A stretch of DNA of 64,000 nucleotides from the NCBI GenBank assembly GCA_009760855.2, contig WPIO01000005.1:10248501-10312500 (forward strand), given 5' to 3'. Source of the stretch: Cristatella mucedo (Eukaryota; Bryozoa; Phylactolaemata; Cristatellidae). Below the pieces are notes generated by a model, which saw only the letters and a list, made by a program, of their open reading frames with translations, was not told the origin of the DNA and did no database searches. Of the stretch, positions 40,339-52,403 are shown piece after piece (position 1 is the first letter of the stretch; the number at the start of each line of letters is the position of its first letter). A program made the translations under genes and the position numbers.

Positions 40339-40510
40339 AGTTGAAAAAATCAAGGGCACCCTCGAGAAACTTGCTGACCGCAAGTTCATAAATTCTGCAC
40401 GCGTGCAGAACTTATTTCTTGAGCAAGGGCTGATATCAGCTGCCGTGCCGACTTTTAAATTCCTTTCGAGTGAAGGCGGCTTTTACGTTGTTCGGCATGC
40501 CACTGCAGAG
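40339..40510 (+). other. protein-like open stretch, possible exon of unknown gene
   Basis: Part of a 120-codon frame. From TTCCATCTAG (acceptor-like) it encodes EKIKGTLEKLADRKFINSAR, then VQNLFLEQGL and FKFLSSEGGFYVVRHATAEP, and meets GTCAGT (donor-like). The composition is more protein-like than the neighbouring frames, but I do not recognise a family. Confidence 0.2.
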
Positions 40511-42063
40511 CCAGGTCAGTGGACATCATAATACGTGCGACTTTGTGAGCACTCTACACAGACATTCAGACAGTACATATAGTACATTATACAGACTTTT
40601 GTTCGTCAAATAATGGCTCTTGAAAAGAGCCTTAATCAAAGAAATAAATTCTTATAATTGCACATCCTTTGGTTCAAGATTTCGATCTAGAAACGCTGTA
40701 ATTGAACAGATGCTATCTCTTTCCGCAATCACCATACGCTACGCAAATGCGGGTATATCGAGCGTGCTTGAAAAATGACTAATGAAAAAAACAAAATGCG
40801 GCAGACTCAGTAGAGTTACTTGCTGCTTAAAAATGCAAACACCTGCTATTGAAAGCTTGTGGTCCTTGGTAGCTTGAATGGTAAAAGTGCACTGGTGGAC
40901 TTAGGACTGTTGATTTCAGTTGGGACCAGGCTTCCGCTATTTTCATATTGGATTTTATTACCCGAGCTGCATGTCATTTTATAAAACATAACGATTACTT
41001 AAGGCATACATGCATGAATGATGGACTTACCCAATAACCAAACTCAGTCAACAGAAAACTAAGATAACATAATTTCTCATCCTCAACCACATTTGGGCTG
41101 TGTGACATCCATTTTCTAATTGACATGAAAGCAAGTGCTAAGTCACTTAAATGCAGTTGGGCTTCCTTAAGGATTGTTCAACAGAAATATACTTGTGAAT
41201 ACTGTGGCGAAGCCAATATTTTCAGATAAGGGACCCCTTTTAACATTTGTAAATGCAGTGTATATCAGAAGTCTCTTATTAGTCCCAAATGTAGTGGCCT
41301 GGCATAGACGGAAAGTGTGTGATGATCTCATCATTAGTCTACATCGAGGTTTTTTCTCAACGCCTGAAGCGGGTCTCGATACAATTTTCGATATGCATAA
41401 AGTGCGCATCTACTCGACGTCTAGAAAGTCAATCTTGTAGCATTTCGCTGCAAACCGTGCAAGGTTTTAGACCGGGAATTCACAGACCTGTTGATGAGGA
41501 GGAAATGATATCAACCTGGTGGAGCATCGCCAAAAACTCTGGGTCAAACCATCGGTCTAATTCTGGCTGTATCTTGTCAGCTGCAGAGTAGAATACTCGT
41601 CCGCGTTTCTCGAGAGAAGCAAGCTCGACTTCCCTCGACTTGTAAATGAATATGAAGAGGAGCTCGAGGAAAGATTCGGAAAAGGCAAAGCGAAGAATAG
41701 ATCCACTCGCCGTGTTCCGGCCGCGGCCATGACTAATTTAGAATCGTGTTGTACCGATTAATCCTTGCACCGAGTTTGATTTTTAGCGATTTCCAGAGCC
41801 GAATGCTTCGCAACACCGCACTTTTACGCAATGACGTGCATCCACTTTTTCAACCGCCAATTGTCTTCCGCATCACTTTATTGAGATGGGACACGTGGCT
41901 GCATTGATGCAATTGAAGTTTCTAGTATTTACTGCCGCTTCCCTCCCAGTTGTCGAACCCACTAGCTGTGAAAGACTCCGAAACGCTGGTGATATTAAAA
42001 AGGAAGCACGATAAACAGTTTTCCATGGTAATTGAATACTACAGACTTTAGCTGTATGTATGT

Positions 42064-42156
42064 TCCCTGGGAGAACTTAGTCTCGATTCAGGCTTTTCAC
42101 ATTTGCAACGCAGGGCTCGAGCCCACGACCTCAGCCCTGGGCCAAACCAGCGAGGC
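42064..42156 (-). mobile_element. partial SINE C copy
   Basis: The head ends CTGGTTTGGCCCAGGGCTGA, then a shortened middle and GTGGGCTCGAGCCC (box B). The tail is degenerate with AACTTAGTCTCGATTCAGGC on the plus strand. Confidence 0.65.
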
Positions 42157-42443
42157 TCACTGATTCCTGGCTGGCAGCGGATATTGCGACTAAAGATGTC
42201 GAATTCGTTTGAAAATGGCAAGCTTCCACCGTGTACTAATGATTCTTATTGCTTGCTGGCCACGTGCCTGACACATCGTACACGAGTCTTCGACGTCGTT
42301 CGGAGCACCTCCAGTCGGGCGACGGCTTGCTTGCTTGCTGAGGCGGATATGTACGCTGGTGGATATGTACGCTCCATTTACCGACGAATAAAACCGGACT
42401 TAAGGGCATCTGGGGCGCTGGATGTCACTTATAAATATTAAAA

Positions 42444-42470
42444 GAGAAAGAGAGAGAGAGAGAGAGAGTC
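42444..42470. repeat. short (GA)n
   Basis: About 13 GA dinucleotides. Confidence 0.8.
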
Positions 42471-42514
42471 CTGGTTGTGAAAAGGGCTATGGAGTTCGTG
42501 TATGGCAGGACGAA

Positions 42515-42643
42515 TGCGTACCGAAAGCCGCTTAGGCTGTGAGTGCGCTATACAAAACTCTCCTGCGTAACACCCACATGGTCTTTACGACTTTGTGGAG
42601 TTACAGACGGAGATACATTACATTACATTACATTACATTACTG
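42515..42643 (+). mobile_element. LINE B 3'-terminal fragment
   Basis: It runs from YRKPLRL-type sequence to the stop, then AACACCCACATGGTCTTTAC, GTTACAGACGGAGATACATT and five ATTAC tail units. A long LINE B copy lies in the opposite orientation 310 bases away. Confidence 0.93.
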
Positions 42644-42955
42644 ACGCTTGCGACGGTGGCTACTGTCACGTGCCATGACCGCGCTGTCCTTAACTATCTG
42701 CGTAAGACCCCGACCGTTTCAAGCCACGGAAATTGGACTTTTTATGCAATGAAAACCATGATAGCAAACAATTTAGGTTTATTCTCAGCGACCTAAAGTC
42801 CCCCTCAGCGTTAGCGGGCATCGGATGTTGGCAACAGGTCGCACCTGGCTGCTCGCCTAGACTAATGTTGGCAAACAACCTCTGCTTCTCCCTGGCTAAG
42901 CCAATAAGTGAAAATCCTTTTTAGAGCAGTCCTTGAATGTAGATAGGATGACTAC

Positions 42956-45830
42956 TGCAATGTAATGTAATGTATCTCCGTCTGTAACTCCACAAAGCCT
43001 TTAAGACCATGTGGGTGTTACGCAGGAGAGTTTTGTATAGCGCACTCACAGCCTAAGCGGCTTTCGGTACTCATCCGGTACCCAACAGACTTCGTCTCAC
43101 GCAACAAAGAGAAAGTGGGAAGCATAGCAGAGCCTGCAGAGCAGTTAAGGAAGTGAATTGCATGGAAGTAACAGCTCAGGACCGCTGAAAAGGATGAGCC
43201 ATAGTCGGCAGCAGGAGAGTAGTTGTCGCTGCCTAAGAATTGTGGAAGCGAGTTCCACAGTCTAGGACCTGCAGAGTTAAAGCTTCTGTCGCCAACGGTC
43301 TTTAAACGCAGAAATGGAACAGCTAATTTATTGTCCACACAGGACGAGAGGGCGCAAAGAGGCTGAAACTGGTGCAACAGTTCAGCTAGGTACGAAGGAG
43401 CCAAGCCGTGGCGGGCCTTGTGGGTCAGCATAAGAACTTTGCTCTGTATCCTTTGCTCAACCGGCAACCATCCTAGCTCTTTCAGCAAAGGTGACACGTG
43501 CTCAAACCGCTGGGACTTGAAGACCAGCCTTGCAGCCATATTCATAGTCCGCTGTAGTGGCATAATAGCTTTCTTTGGTAGCCCAGCCAAAAGGGAATTA
43601 CAATAATCAAGCCGAGACAGAACTAAGGAGCTAACTAAAGTTTATACAAGCCACTGTGGAAGACAGCTCCTAATCTTGGATAGTCATCGGACGTGATGGT
43701 TAGCTGTAGAAGCAGTCTTCTGAATGAAGCTTTTAAAATTGAGGCAGCTGTCAAAAACGACACCTAAATTTTGAGCACGTGGAGATGGTCGCACAACAGC
43801 ATCACCTTTAGATGAGCAAGGCCTATTAATCCAGCCACACGCTTAGGGTATCCTATGAGCAGCAGTTCGGTTTTATCGTCATTGAGTTTCAAAAATTTTT
43901 TCCGACATCCAGGATCGAATATCGGTAATGCAAGCATTAGTTTCCCAGTTGCTGCAGCAGATTTCGACGGTTTGAATGAAAAATACAGGTGAGTATCGTC
44001 AGCATAAAAGTGATATCCTATTCCATGGGCCTTACTCACTTTTCCCAGTGGTCGAGTATAAATGGAGAACGGCAAGGGGCCGAGTACGGACCGTTGAGGG
44101 GCTCCACAGGTGACCGGTCTCGTGTGTGAGACCTGACCCCACATGACACGGATTGAACACGATCAGACAAGTACGATTTAAGCCATGCCAGTGCTTTGTC
44201 TGCCAGACCGATCGTTGTTCTCAATCGTTCAAGCAGAACATCGTGATCTATGGTGTCGAAGGCAGCTGACGGATCTAGCAGAGCTAGGATAGTGACATTC
44301 CCGTCATCATTGCCACGTAGAATGTCATTGTTAACACGGAGGAGAGCAGTTTCAGTAGAGTGCTGCCTCTTGAATCCTGATTGAAATGTTTCTGACATTT
44401 CATTCTTTTCAATATGTTCAACCAACTGCTTAGCAACAATTCTTTCAAGAATCGTTAACAAGAAAGGAAGAAGGGAAACAGGGCGATAGTTTGCAAGGAC
44501 CCTCTGTGTCTAATCCAGACTTTTTAAGTATGGGTCTAATGATTGCCGATTTGAAGAACTTGGGGAAGACCCCTTTTCCCAGAGAACGATTACAAATATC
44601 GGTTATGGCAGGGCTAAGTTAATCTGCCAGTGGAGACCACAGAGATTATGGTATAGGCTCTTCAGGAGACGAGCTCCTTTTGCTAGACCTTATTAAGGTA
44701 GCCACATCGCATGCAGAAACCTCGGAAAACCTTTTAAGGAAAGTCTCAGGCTGTGATTCCGCAATTGCTTTGGTCAGAGGGGCATTTTGGAGGCACGAAT
44801 GTGCACATTTATTTCAGTAAAGAAGGCTCACAACTTTTCGGCTGAGCTGTCAATATCTGGGGAGTCAGACCTCTCAGCATTGGCTAGTAAATGGTTGACT
44901 GTCTTACAAATCTGTTTAGGATCAAGCTGGCAGGAATTCAGCATTCGAGGGAAAAAAGAAGCGAAAGATTCGAAGGAAAGAAGCCCTGGATTTTTTAATC
45001 TTTTGGGTGTAAACTCGAAGGAAGTCTTTGAAATTGACTAGATCCGCATCAGACCGCGATTTCTCGAAACGACGTTCAACCTGTGCTTCACCCGGCGCAT
45101 CTTTAGGAGATTTTTTGTAAATTGAAAGGAATCTCCACGACTCTGTACACAGATAGAATGAACGGGAGCATGCTTGTCAAGAGCACTCCTGAGTGTCATG
45201 TTCACGGCATCAGTGAGAGTATCGAGGCTGCCGGTCGAGTCTGAATGCAGGTCAAGAAGACCTGCACCACAAACAGATTTCAAAAGTTTGTCCATGTCAA
45301 TGCTTTGTAAGTTACGTCGCTTGACAATTTCGGCATTACCCTGTGCGTACAAGTAAGCAGGAACAGTAAACGAGACCGAACAATGATCTGAGAGCGTCAG
45401 TGGGCACACCACAAGGTCGGTGGGGAGGACATCCTTAGTGATCACGAGATCTAGAATATGGCCACCGATGTGGTTGGTATGATTAACGTGTTGGACCAAA
45501 AAAAAATTCTCCAGACAGTCAAGGAATGAGCGGACCTGGCTGTTGCTAAGATTTTCAACGTGAATATTGAAGTCTCCAGCAATCAGTAACGGCCTGTCAC
45601 ATACAAATATTTTAGTGAGGAACTCTGAAAACTCCTCTATAAACAAGTTTAGGCAGCCAGAAGGAGGTCGGTGTCCAGGCTGAGCAGAAGGCTATCGAAC
45701 GCTCGGTTAGGAAACGCTGCGGCTGTTTAAGAAGCACTCCATTGAATCTAAGCTCAAGATACGTCGGAGATAGATGCTGCGAGCTCCTTCGGGTAGCAGA
45801 AGAGCTGTCAGACGCCATATTTCACCCGTC
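42956..45830 (-). mobile_element. longest LINE B copy (endonuclease and RT)
   Basis: On the minus strand from right to left: a possible start MASDSSSATRRSSQHLSPTY; the C-terminal half of an APE-type endonuclease with GDFNIHV and SDHCSVSFTV; RT with FQSGFKRQHSTETALLRVND, PSAAFDTIDHDVLLERLRTT and GYHFYADDTHLYFSF (catalytic YADD); and the connection region KARHGLAPSYLAELLHQFQP to the stop at 43018. The 3' end has GGAGTTACAGACGGAGATAC and short ATTAC units. It is 2.9 kb. The N-terminal half of the endonuclease is missing and several frameshifts break the frame, so it is not autonomous. Confidence 0.92.
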
Positions 45831-46299
45831 GAGGAGCTGAATGCCGGTCTGTCAAAAGTGGCATGTCACCTTCCTCTCATCTTGCATGGCCAGGTGATCT
45901 GATGATTGCATAACTTAGTCAGTTCTGCCTCTTGATCTGCAATTTGTGGCCAATGGTGACACTAAAAGTGGTTAGTTTTTTATTAATAAGTAAGCTCAAA
46001 CTAGCCGAGTGCGCCGCTATGCATCGACTCGGAGTTCGAGGGTGTGCCTGTAGCCGCGCCGGGCCCAGATCTGGTGCCCTCGATCTTCCACACCTACACA
46101 CGCCTGACCGGAGCTAGACGAGCTGTAAAGTGCTCTCACGGGGATGAAGGCGGCAAAGTTCTATTCAGGCTGTCTCTCCACCTGTGTTACTGCCATCGAC
46201 CCCCGGCGGGTCAACTGCGTCCGAGCCACGGATTTCCTTTAGCTTACATCAGTAGTAATGCCTAGAGAATTGGAGAGTGAGCACTAGAGAGGACGTGTC

Positions 46300-46904
46300 G
46301 TTGCTGCCCCTCGTATTGAGGGCTCGGCAAAATCCCGAAATGCACCATAATCCACCGCAAAACGACAAAACCCAAGAGTGCACCGAGCTCCGGTTTCCAC
46401 TGCATACTCAAGTGCAGCGCATAAAGTGCACACTTGCGTACATTCTAGACATTGCTCATTCCCACTCTCTGGCAACTCAGTCGCCCGACATAGCCCAGGC
46501 AAATACAACAATCCGCTATAATCCACTGCAAATTGTCCTGAAAATGTTGGTGCGGAGCTCGAGTCTAGATAGAATATACTACTAGACTCAGTAAAAAGCG
46601 GACCAGAGCGATCGTGTGCCTTTGGGCATGCAAGCACTTAAAAATTGCACTGCAACAGACTGCAACGAACGGCCCGGTGATAAATTGCAGTCCACCGTAA
46701 TATGCTGCAGTACGCCGCAAAATGACCGAAAATCGTACACTAGATGGTCTAACGTTAAATTCACGCTTACTCTAATCTCCACTGCTTTGCATTAGACTGC
46801 AATATGTTGCGAATCGACCACGAATAGTCTGTGCAAAGCTAACGTTCAGATTTCGTATTACAGCCCGCATTATTAAAAGTGCGAATACTTAATTGTATCC
46901 CTAT
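46300..46904 (-). repeat. degenerate ~177-bp satellite, minus orientation
   Basis: Reverse-complement forms of the anchor word (AATCCACCGCAAAACGAC, AATCCACTGCAAATTGTCC, AGTACGCCGCAAAATGACC) occur near 46348, 46525 and 46708, about 180 bp apart. A LINE B interrupts at 46905, and weak satellite words resume after 47655. Confidence 0.55.
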
Positions 46905-47655
46905 CTAATGTAACATAAAGAATCTCCGTCTGTGATTCCAAAAAGCGACAACGACTAAGTGGGTATTTACGGAACAGTTTTCTATAGCGAACTCAAAGCC
47001 ATTGCGGCTTTTGGTTGCCAACCGACTCCATCTTGAGCAACAAAGAAACAGTGAGAGGCATGGCTGGGGGGGGGGGTTGTTGAGGTAGTGAGTAGCAAGG
47101 AAGTAGCAGCCAAGGACAGCTCAACAAATTTGATCTTGTCGGCAGCAGCAGAGTAGATGTTGTTGCATAACAGTTGTGGAAGTAAGTACCAGTAAGTCTA
47201 GGACATACTGAGCAGACGCTTCGGTCTCCAGTCCTTAAGTGGAAGAATGAAGCAGCATGAATTTATTGCCCATGCACGGTCTGAGGTATGAAGAGGCTAA
47301 ACATGGGGCAGCAGTTCAGCTAAGTATACAGAAGCCAAGCCGTTGCCGGCACTGCGGGTAGCTGTAAGAACTTTACTCTGTATCCGCTGATCAACTGGAA
47401 GCCATTGAAGCTCCTTCAGCGAAAGACATCCACGGTCAAAACTCTGGGACTTTTTAACTAGCCTTGCAGCCATATTCCTCACCAGCTGCATTGCCCTAGT
47501 GGCTTCTTTGGTAGCCCAGCCAAAATGGAATTGCGCCACTCTAGCCGAGACGGAACCATTAAGCTAGTCAAATGTTTTGCAAGCCACCGTCGAAGCCAGT
47601 CCCTAATCTTAGATAGGGATCTGACGTGATGGATAGCTGTGGAGGCAGACAATGG
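46905..47655 (-). mobile_element. degenerate LINE B copy
   Basis: It covers FHFGWATKEATRAMQLVRNM, ELQWLPVDQRIQSKVLTATR and the 3' end AATCTCCGTCTGTGATTCC on the plus strand. Several indels are present, and a G run (about 47065) lies inside. Confidence 0.85.
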
Positions 47656-48839
47656 GCACGTACAATCTAGAGTAATTCAGGGAATTCATTGCAATGGCCC
47701 TGGCCAATGTCGCAATTTGCTCAAATTCATCACAAGTCGTCCAGTAACCGGCTGTGCCAAACTCCCCAGGACTACATGATTTCACATGTAATTACACTTT
47801 AAAATTTAATCCAAATGTTTTCAAGCCATTTAGCCCCTTAATTTTTTGCAACGCACGTTCATAAAAGTGCTGTGCTCTCCAAATGTGGCTTTGCTCAAGC
47901 TTTAAGGCTATATTCTGCTTACTGTTACAACTTTAGAATATCAGCAGTTAGCTACTATTGAGGACTTTTTTGTGTGGTGCCACTGTGAGCACTTTTGTAA
48001 AGCCCTACGGCGAAGCTACGACGGAACGTTGTACTTGAAAACATGCCTTTTCAAAGGCAAGTATTGCAATGAATGGTTCCTTCAATTTTACAGCAAGGAA
48101 AGACTTATTTTATAATTACTTACATCAGTAGTTACGCAGCGGATGTCTGATAGCCTGCGTTACCTTTCATAAACATCTGTAAAGAATGATTGCATGGTCG
48201 GATACGATCAGTAAATGGTCTGAGCAAGCTACCATTAAGCTCTTTGCGTTACTTGTAAAGCCCGATGCAGATAGCATAGAACGAATAGCCACTGGTAGAC
48301 GCCAGCATCCCTATTCTGAGAGGCTCCTTATATGGAACATAGCGAACACAGAGAACAGAGCGCTGTGTAACTCAACAGGTCATCGGCTTCTTGCCTGTAA
48401 GTTTTCCTCAAGGCGATCAAGCCCGCAGACGCTACCCGGCCGGAAAAATGCGCCATGACGCTTGTCAAATACACAGGTGAGCTTTAACCGGCTTCCGTAA
48501 AAGACGGTTGTAGTGATCGGCGGCTCAAATAACATCATGCGATCAACGTACGAAAATCCATGCAGTTTGGCAAGCTTTCTTAGCTAATACGGAGGTACAC
48601 CTCATTATCCTAGGCCAGAGCGTGGCCGGCAAAGAATACGAGAACGTTGTGTCTAGATAATATGATATCGAGAGGATTCCATTCCTGAGGAAAATTTATT
48701 TATGCGCCCTGCTAAACGAGTGGATACGCATGACGTCATGACATGCCGCGCGCGCGCGTGTCACCCGTTGCTTTATTGTTTTGATTATCGATTAGCCGAT
48801 AGAGATAAATATGCGCGTTCTACATAAATCAGCCTAGCA
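47656..48839. other. unassigned; a 90-codon frame of unknown nature
   Basis: The plus-strand frame at 48186-48458 encodes SKWSEQATIKLFALLVKPDA and ERLLIWNIANTENRA; no family recognised. A (GC)n word lies at about 48750. Confidence 0.3.
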
Positions 48840-48992
48840 AACATTTACTACTAATCATATTTACATATCGACCCTATGTATGTCACCTCTAACCATTTTA
48901 TTCTTGCTGACATTGTGCATACTACCACTAGCCATTCGATCACGCTTCTTTTACAGCATTCGCAAAGTGCCGAGAAAGAGAATATTCCATAG
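48840..48992 (+). mobile_element. LINE A 3'-UTR remnant
   Basis: ATATCGACCCTATGTATGTC, TGACATTGTGCATACTACCA and AAGTGCCGAGAAAGAGAATA follow the LINE A 3' UTR order. Confidence 0.7.
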
Positions 48993-48999
48993 AAAAGGA

Positions 49000-51110
49000 A
49001 ATGCCCAGAACCTAGCCAATATCTGGTGTATTTGTGGTACGTAAGTGTGGATACTGCTGTTCGTACGGGGCACGGCATTTGAATGGTTTGCATTAGCCGA
49101 GAACGAATGTGATAGTTGCATGATGATGCTATGAATTCACTTGATGCCGAGTGATGAACAATGTGTCGTCCAATTTAGAAATTCTCAGAGCAGAAATCTG
49201 GACGACTTGCCAGTAATTGCAGTGGATTACTTCATTGGTCCAAGCCATTAAAAACCGTTTGCTCGCATTGCCCGAGACTATGCTTGCCCATTGGGTAAAG
49301 TGACAAAATCGAACACAAGGTTGCACTAAAATATTTGTGACCCTTTGTGGAATTTCCCCCTAAACACGGTGCCCTGTAATAGCAAATATAAACTTATGCT
49401 TCGCGGAGCCTGTTATGTTCGATAAATGGCATGACAGATCAGAGTATTTTGCATTATTAGCCGGCTCACTGCAGTTGATTGCAATGCTGTGTCTGCGAAC
49501 GAGCATTAACAATGGCCTTTCTCAGATGCACCGTAAATAGAGTACAGAGCAAAAGGAAAATTGAATGGGACCATCACCCTTTCAATTTCTATCTAATTGC
49601 TATTCATCAAAATGGATTACCATATTTTCCAGATCAAATGCTAACGATTGACATGCATTTCCTAAAGCTTTACTCGCACAATAGTTGAAAAGTATATGGT
49701 TGCTGTTGAAACACAGTGCTCTATTAAACAAAAAACATCTGGAGCTTCGCCAAGCCACTATATTGTGATATATATTTGCGATGTATCATACTAGACAGCC
49801 GTTTTGGCCAGGTTCATTGTCTTTGATTGCCATGCATTGGCTGAGATTAACTGTAAAGAATGGGTTAAAAATATGTAGGTGCAATCTAAACACAGTGAAA
49901 TGTTATATGCAACGAGAATAAGAGCTGTATGCAGTCAGCATCTGATCAACTAGCAACTAACTGTGGTATTGGTCCGGCCGTTGCAGTCGATCGCAGTACA
50001 TTGTAAGCAAATACCCGAGGTAACTAGAGTGAAATTGTAAGAGCACACCAAGCGGTTTCTTGGCTTTAAGTGCAGCACTAGCGGCTTTGGCCCCAGTGCT
50101 GTTGACATACGGAAGCCGCTCGTGTGCAAGGAGAGGTGCGAAGGTCCTAAGGCATGGTTGACAGGTAAGGCGCGTTGATATGCAGGACGAGGTTCTGTGA
50201 TGTTACAGTTCGGGCCCTGTTCGTAGTACGTTGCACTATTTTTACACTGTACACTAAGAAACTAGAGTAGGGTAATGTGAATCAAAACAGGTGCACGTAG
50301 TCTACGATTATGGGTCGTTTTGGGGCCAATTTCTGTATAGAACTGGGTCGTTACAGTCGATTGCAGTGTATTGCCTGGAAACGCAAAAGAGCAACAGCGA
50401 GTAATTTTCTGGATAAATTATGAACTGCGTCTAATGCTATGTGAAATTTAAAATGGAGCACTGCGTTTAAGGTTTCAGTATGATTTGCATTAAATAAAAG
50501 TGGATTGTTCTATCTGTATTGGCCATTTTTGCCGATTGCTATACAATTGCCGATCCGCGCGGATGCCCGTTGTCTTAAATTTACGTTGGTGTGAACTTAA
50601 CACTGCGCGCTTTAATATACGATAGCAACAGGAGCTCTGTGAAGTCTATGTATGTGGAGTACTTTAAAGGTAGATTTCAGGTAATTGCGGTATTTCCGCT
50701 GGAAATTGCAGCCGATTGCAGCGCATTGCTCGGAATTTACCCGAGCCGCTGCATTCTATCGCAAAGGTCTTTGCGGGAGCGCACATACCCGGAACAGTGC
50801 ATAATTTTGTGGGTAACATTGAAATACAGCGTATTGATATTTTCAAAAATTGTGTTTTGCGCAACCGATTTGTCACGGATTTGAGTAGGATTAAATAAGA
50901 TTGCGGCGGATTCCGCTACTGGCCAGCGACTTTGCTGCCATTTTTCACGAGAACACGTGCGCCCAAAGGCGTGAAGTTCGTAGGGTATACTGAAAAGATG
51001 GTGTTATACAATATTCACTCGAAATAGGTGGTTGTTACTGCCATTTCTTAGTCCATTTTTAGCCTTATCAAAGTGCATTGCTGAGGATTGCGAGAATTCG
51101 TCAAACTCGT
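49000..51110 (+). repeat. degenerate ~177-bp satellite array
   Basis: Two independent anchors give the same step. Forms of GGAGCTTCGCC/GAGCTGTATG/GGAGCACTGCG occur at 49741, 49919, 50452 and 50629 (steps 178, 533 = 3 x 178, 177). Forms of GCAGTCGATTGCAGTGTATT occur near 49473, 49830, 49990, 50352, 50530 and 50708 (160-181 or double). Monomers are heavily diverged from each other but share the order of words. The unit is the same as at 5170-6735. Confidence 0.7.
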
Positions 51111-52097
51111 GTTGTCAGCTAATCGGCGCGCGATGACCACCGATCCGGGTGACGCCCATGTCGGCCCAGCCCCACCTTAGACTAGGTCATCTAATGATGA
51201 ACGTTGTAACTACAGAGCGACCCTCGCTAGTTCGGGTAGAGGCACAGCGCGTGCAATGTGCAAAGACCTGAAACTCGTCATGCGCCGAAAAGAACAACGC
51301 AGCGCTCGATACTCTGCGCCCAGTGTTAGCTACAACACCGTATTGGAGCAAGAACAGCGATAGCCTGTATATTAAGGCTGACGCGGCAGGTGACTTCCTG
51401 CCGACTCGCTAACAGGGTTGCGTCAGCTCGCGCTTAGCTCTAGGACTCACAGGCGAGCCAACTGTTGTAGCAAGAGAGCGAATGAGGTCAGGATCTTGCC
51501 TTACATAATGGCCAGGTCATAATTCAAGCCATAATCTTGTTCATTAGTACTAATACATCGCGCTGCTCATAATCTGGGCTTATCTCGGCTATTTCATGGT
51601 TGGCCAGTTCTAATTCAGAGGCAAAGCTCACAGCTCGCAATCGAGGTCCAATTGTCAAGCTCAGAAGAAAAGCGCACAGTTCGTAATCGAAGCTCAGTTG
51701 TCAAGCTCAAAGTCTGTAATCGCAGGACATTTACAAAGTCACCTCAGGCAAGGCGTTCAATGACTTCGGACGCCCCGCCTACCGGTCTTGTTCTGAACAA
51801 GAAATATGTTATTATTTTCTCCATTTATTCCAACGTTTCATTAGCACCCATCTCCAGCTATTTGAAAAACATATAGCTAGCAACTTGCGATAGGATGTTA
51901 ATCTGGCGGCGGTGCTAGTTGGCTGCAGGTCAAGGACGGGCAAAAGTAGGTACGGCTGGCTGCAAGACAATGCAAAACTGTACGCAGGATGTAAGGTGCG
52001 AGTAGCCAGACTCTAAAGCGAAAACGGCTCGCATTCAACTATCAGCCATAGTTCTACCGGTGAGGATGCTAAGACTTAATCGTCTCTTAATTCATGT
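51111..52097. other. no recognised feature
   Basis: Short frames only. Confidence 0.4.
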
Positions 52098-52245
52098 GCT
52101 GTGTTATTCTCGTTGTCATTTAGCATGCTACCGCTAACCATTCGACCATGCTACCTTTGCAGTATATGCAAAGTGCCTAGAAAGAGATTATGTTTTCTGA
52201 AATCACTATGGAAATGTATTATTTTTGTTGTTATTTTATTATGTC
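52098..52245 (+). mobile_element. LINE A 3'-end fragment
   Basis: GCATGCTACCGCTAACCATT, GCAAAGTGCCTAGAAAGAGA and a T/ATT-rich tail. Confidence 0.78.
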
Positions 52246-52403
52246 TCAACGTCGCCCTCGTGGTCATCTTTAACCAAAGCGTCCGCGTCGTAGACGGCAG
52301 CAGTAAATGTGCATGTACGGTAAAAATTAAAAAGTCTGCGGAATAACAGCGATCGCCAATCTGCGGTACCGATTCTGCACTCCACATTGAAAAGATCGCT
52401 GTA

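Larger units (their letters stand above)
38442..42063. other. mostly unassigned intergenic sequence
   Basis: It contains the 36-bp direct repeat at 39153-39224 and a protein-like open stretch at 40330-40510. Nothing else is recognised. Confidence 0.35.
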
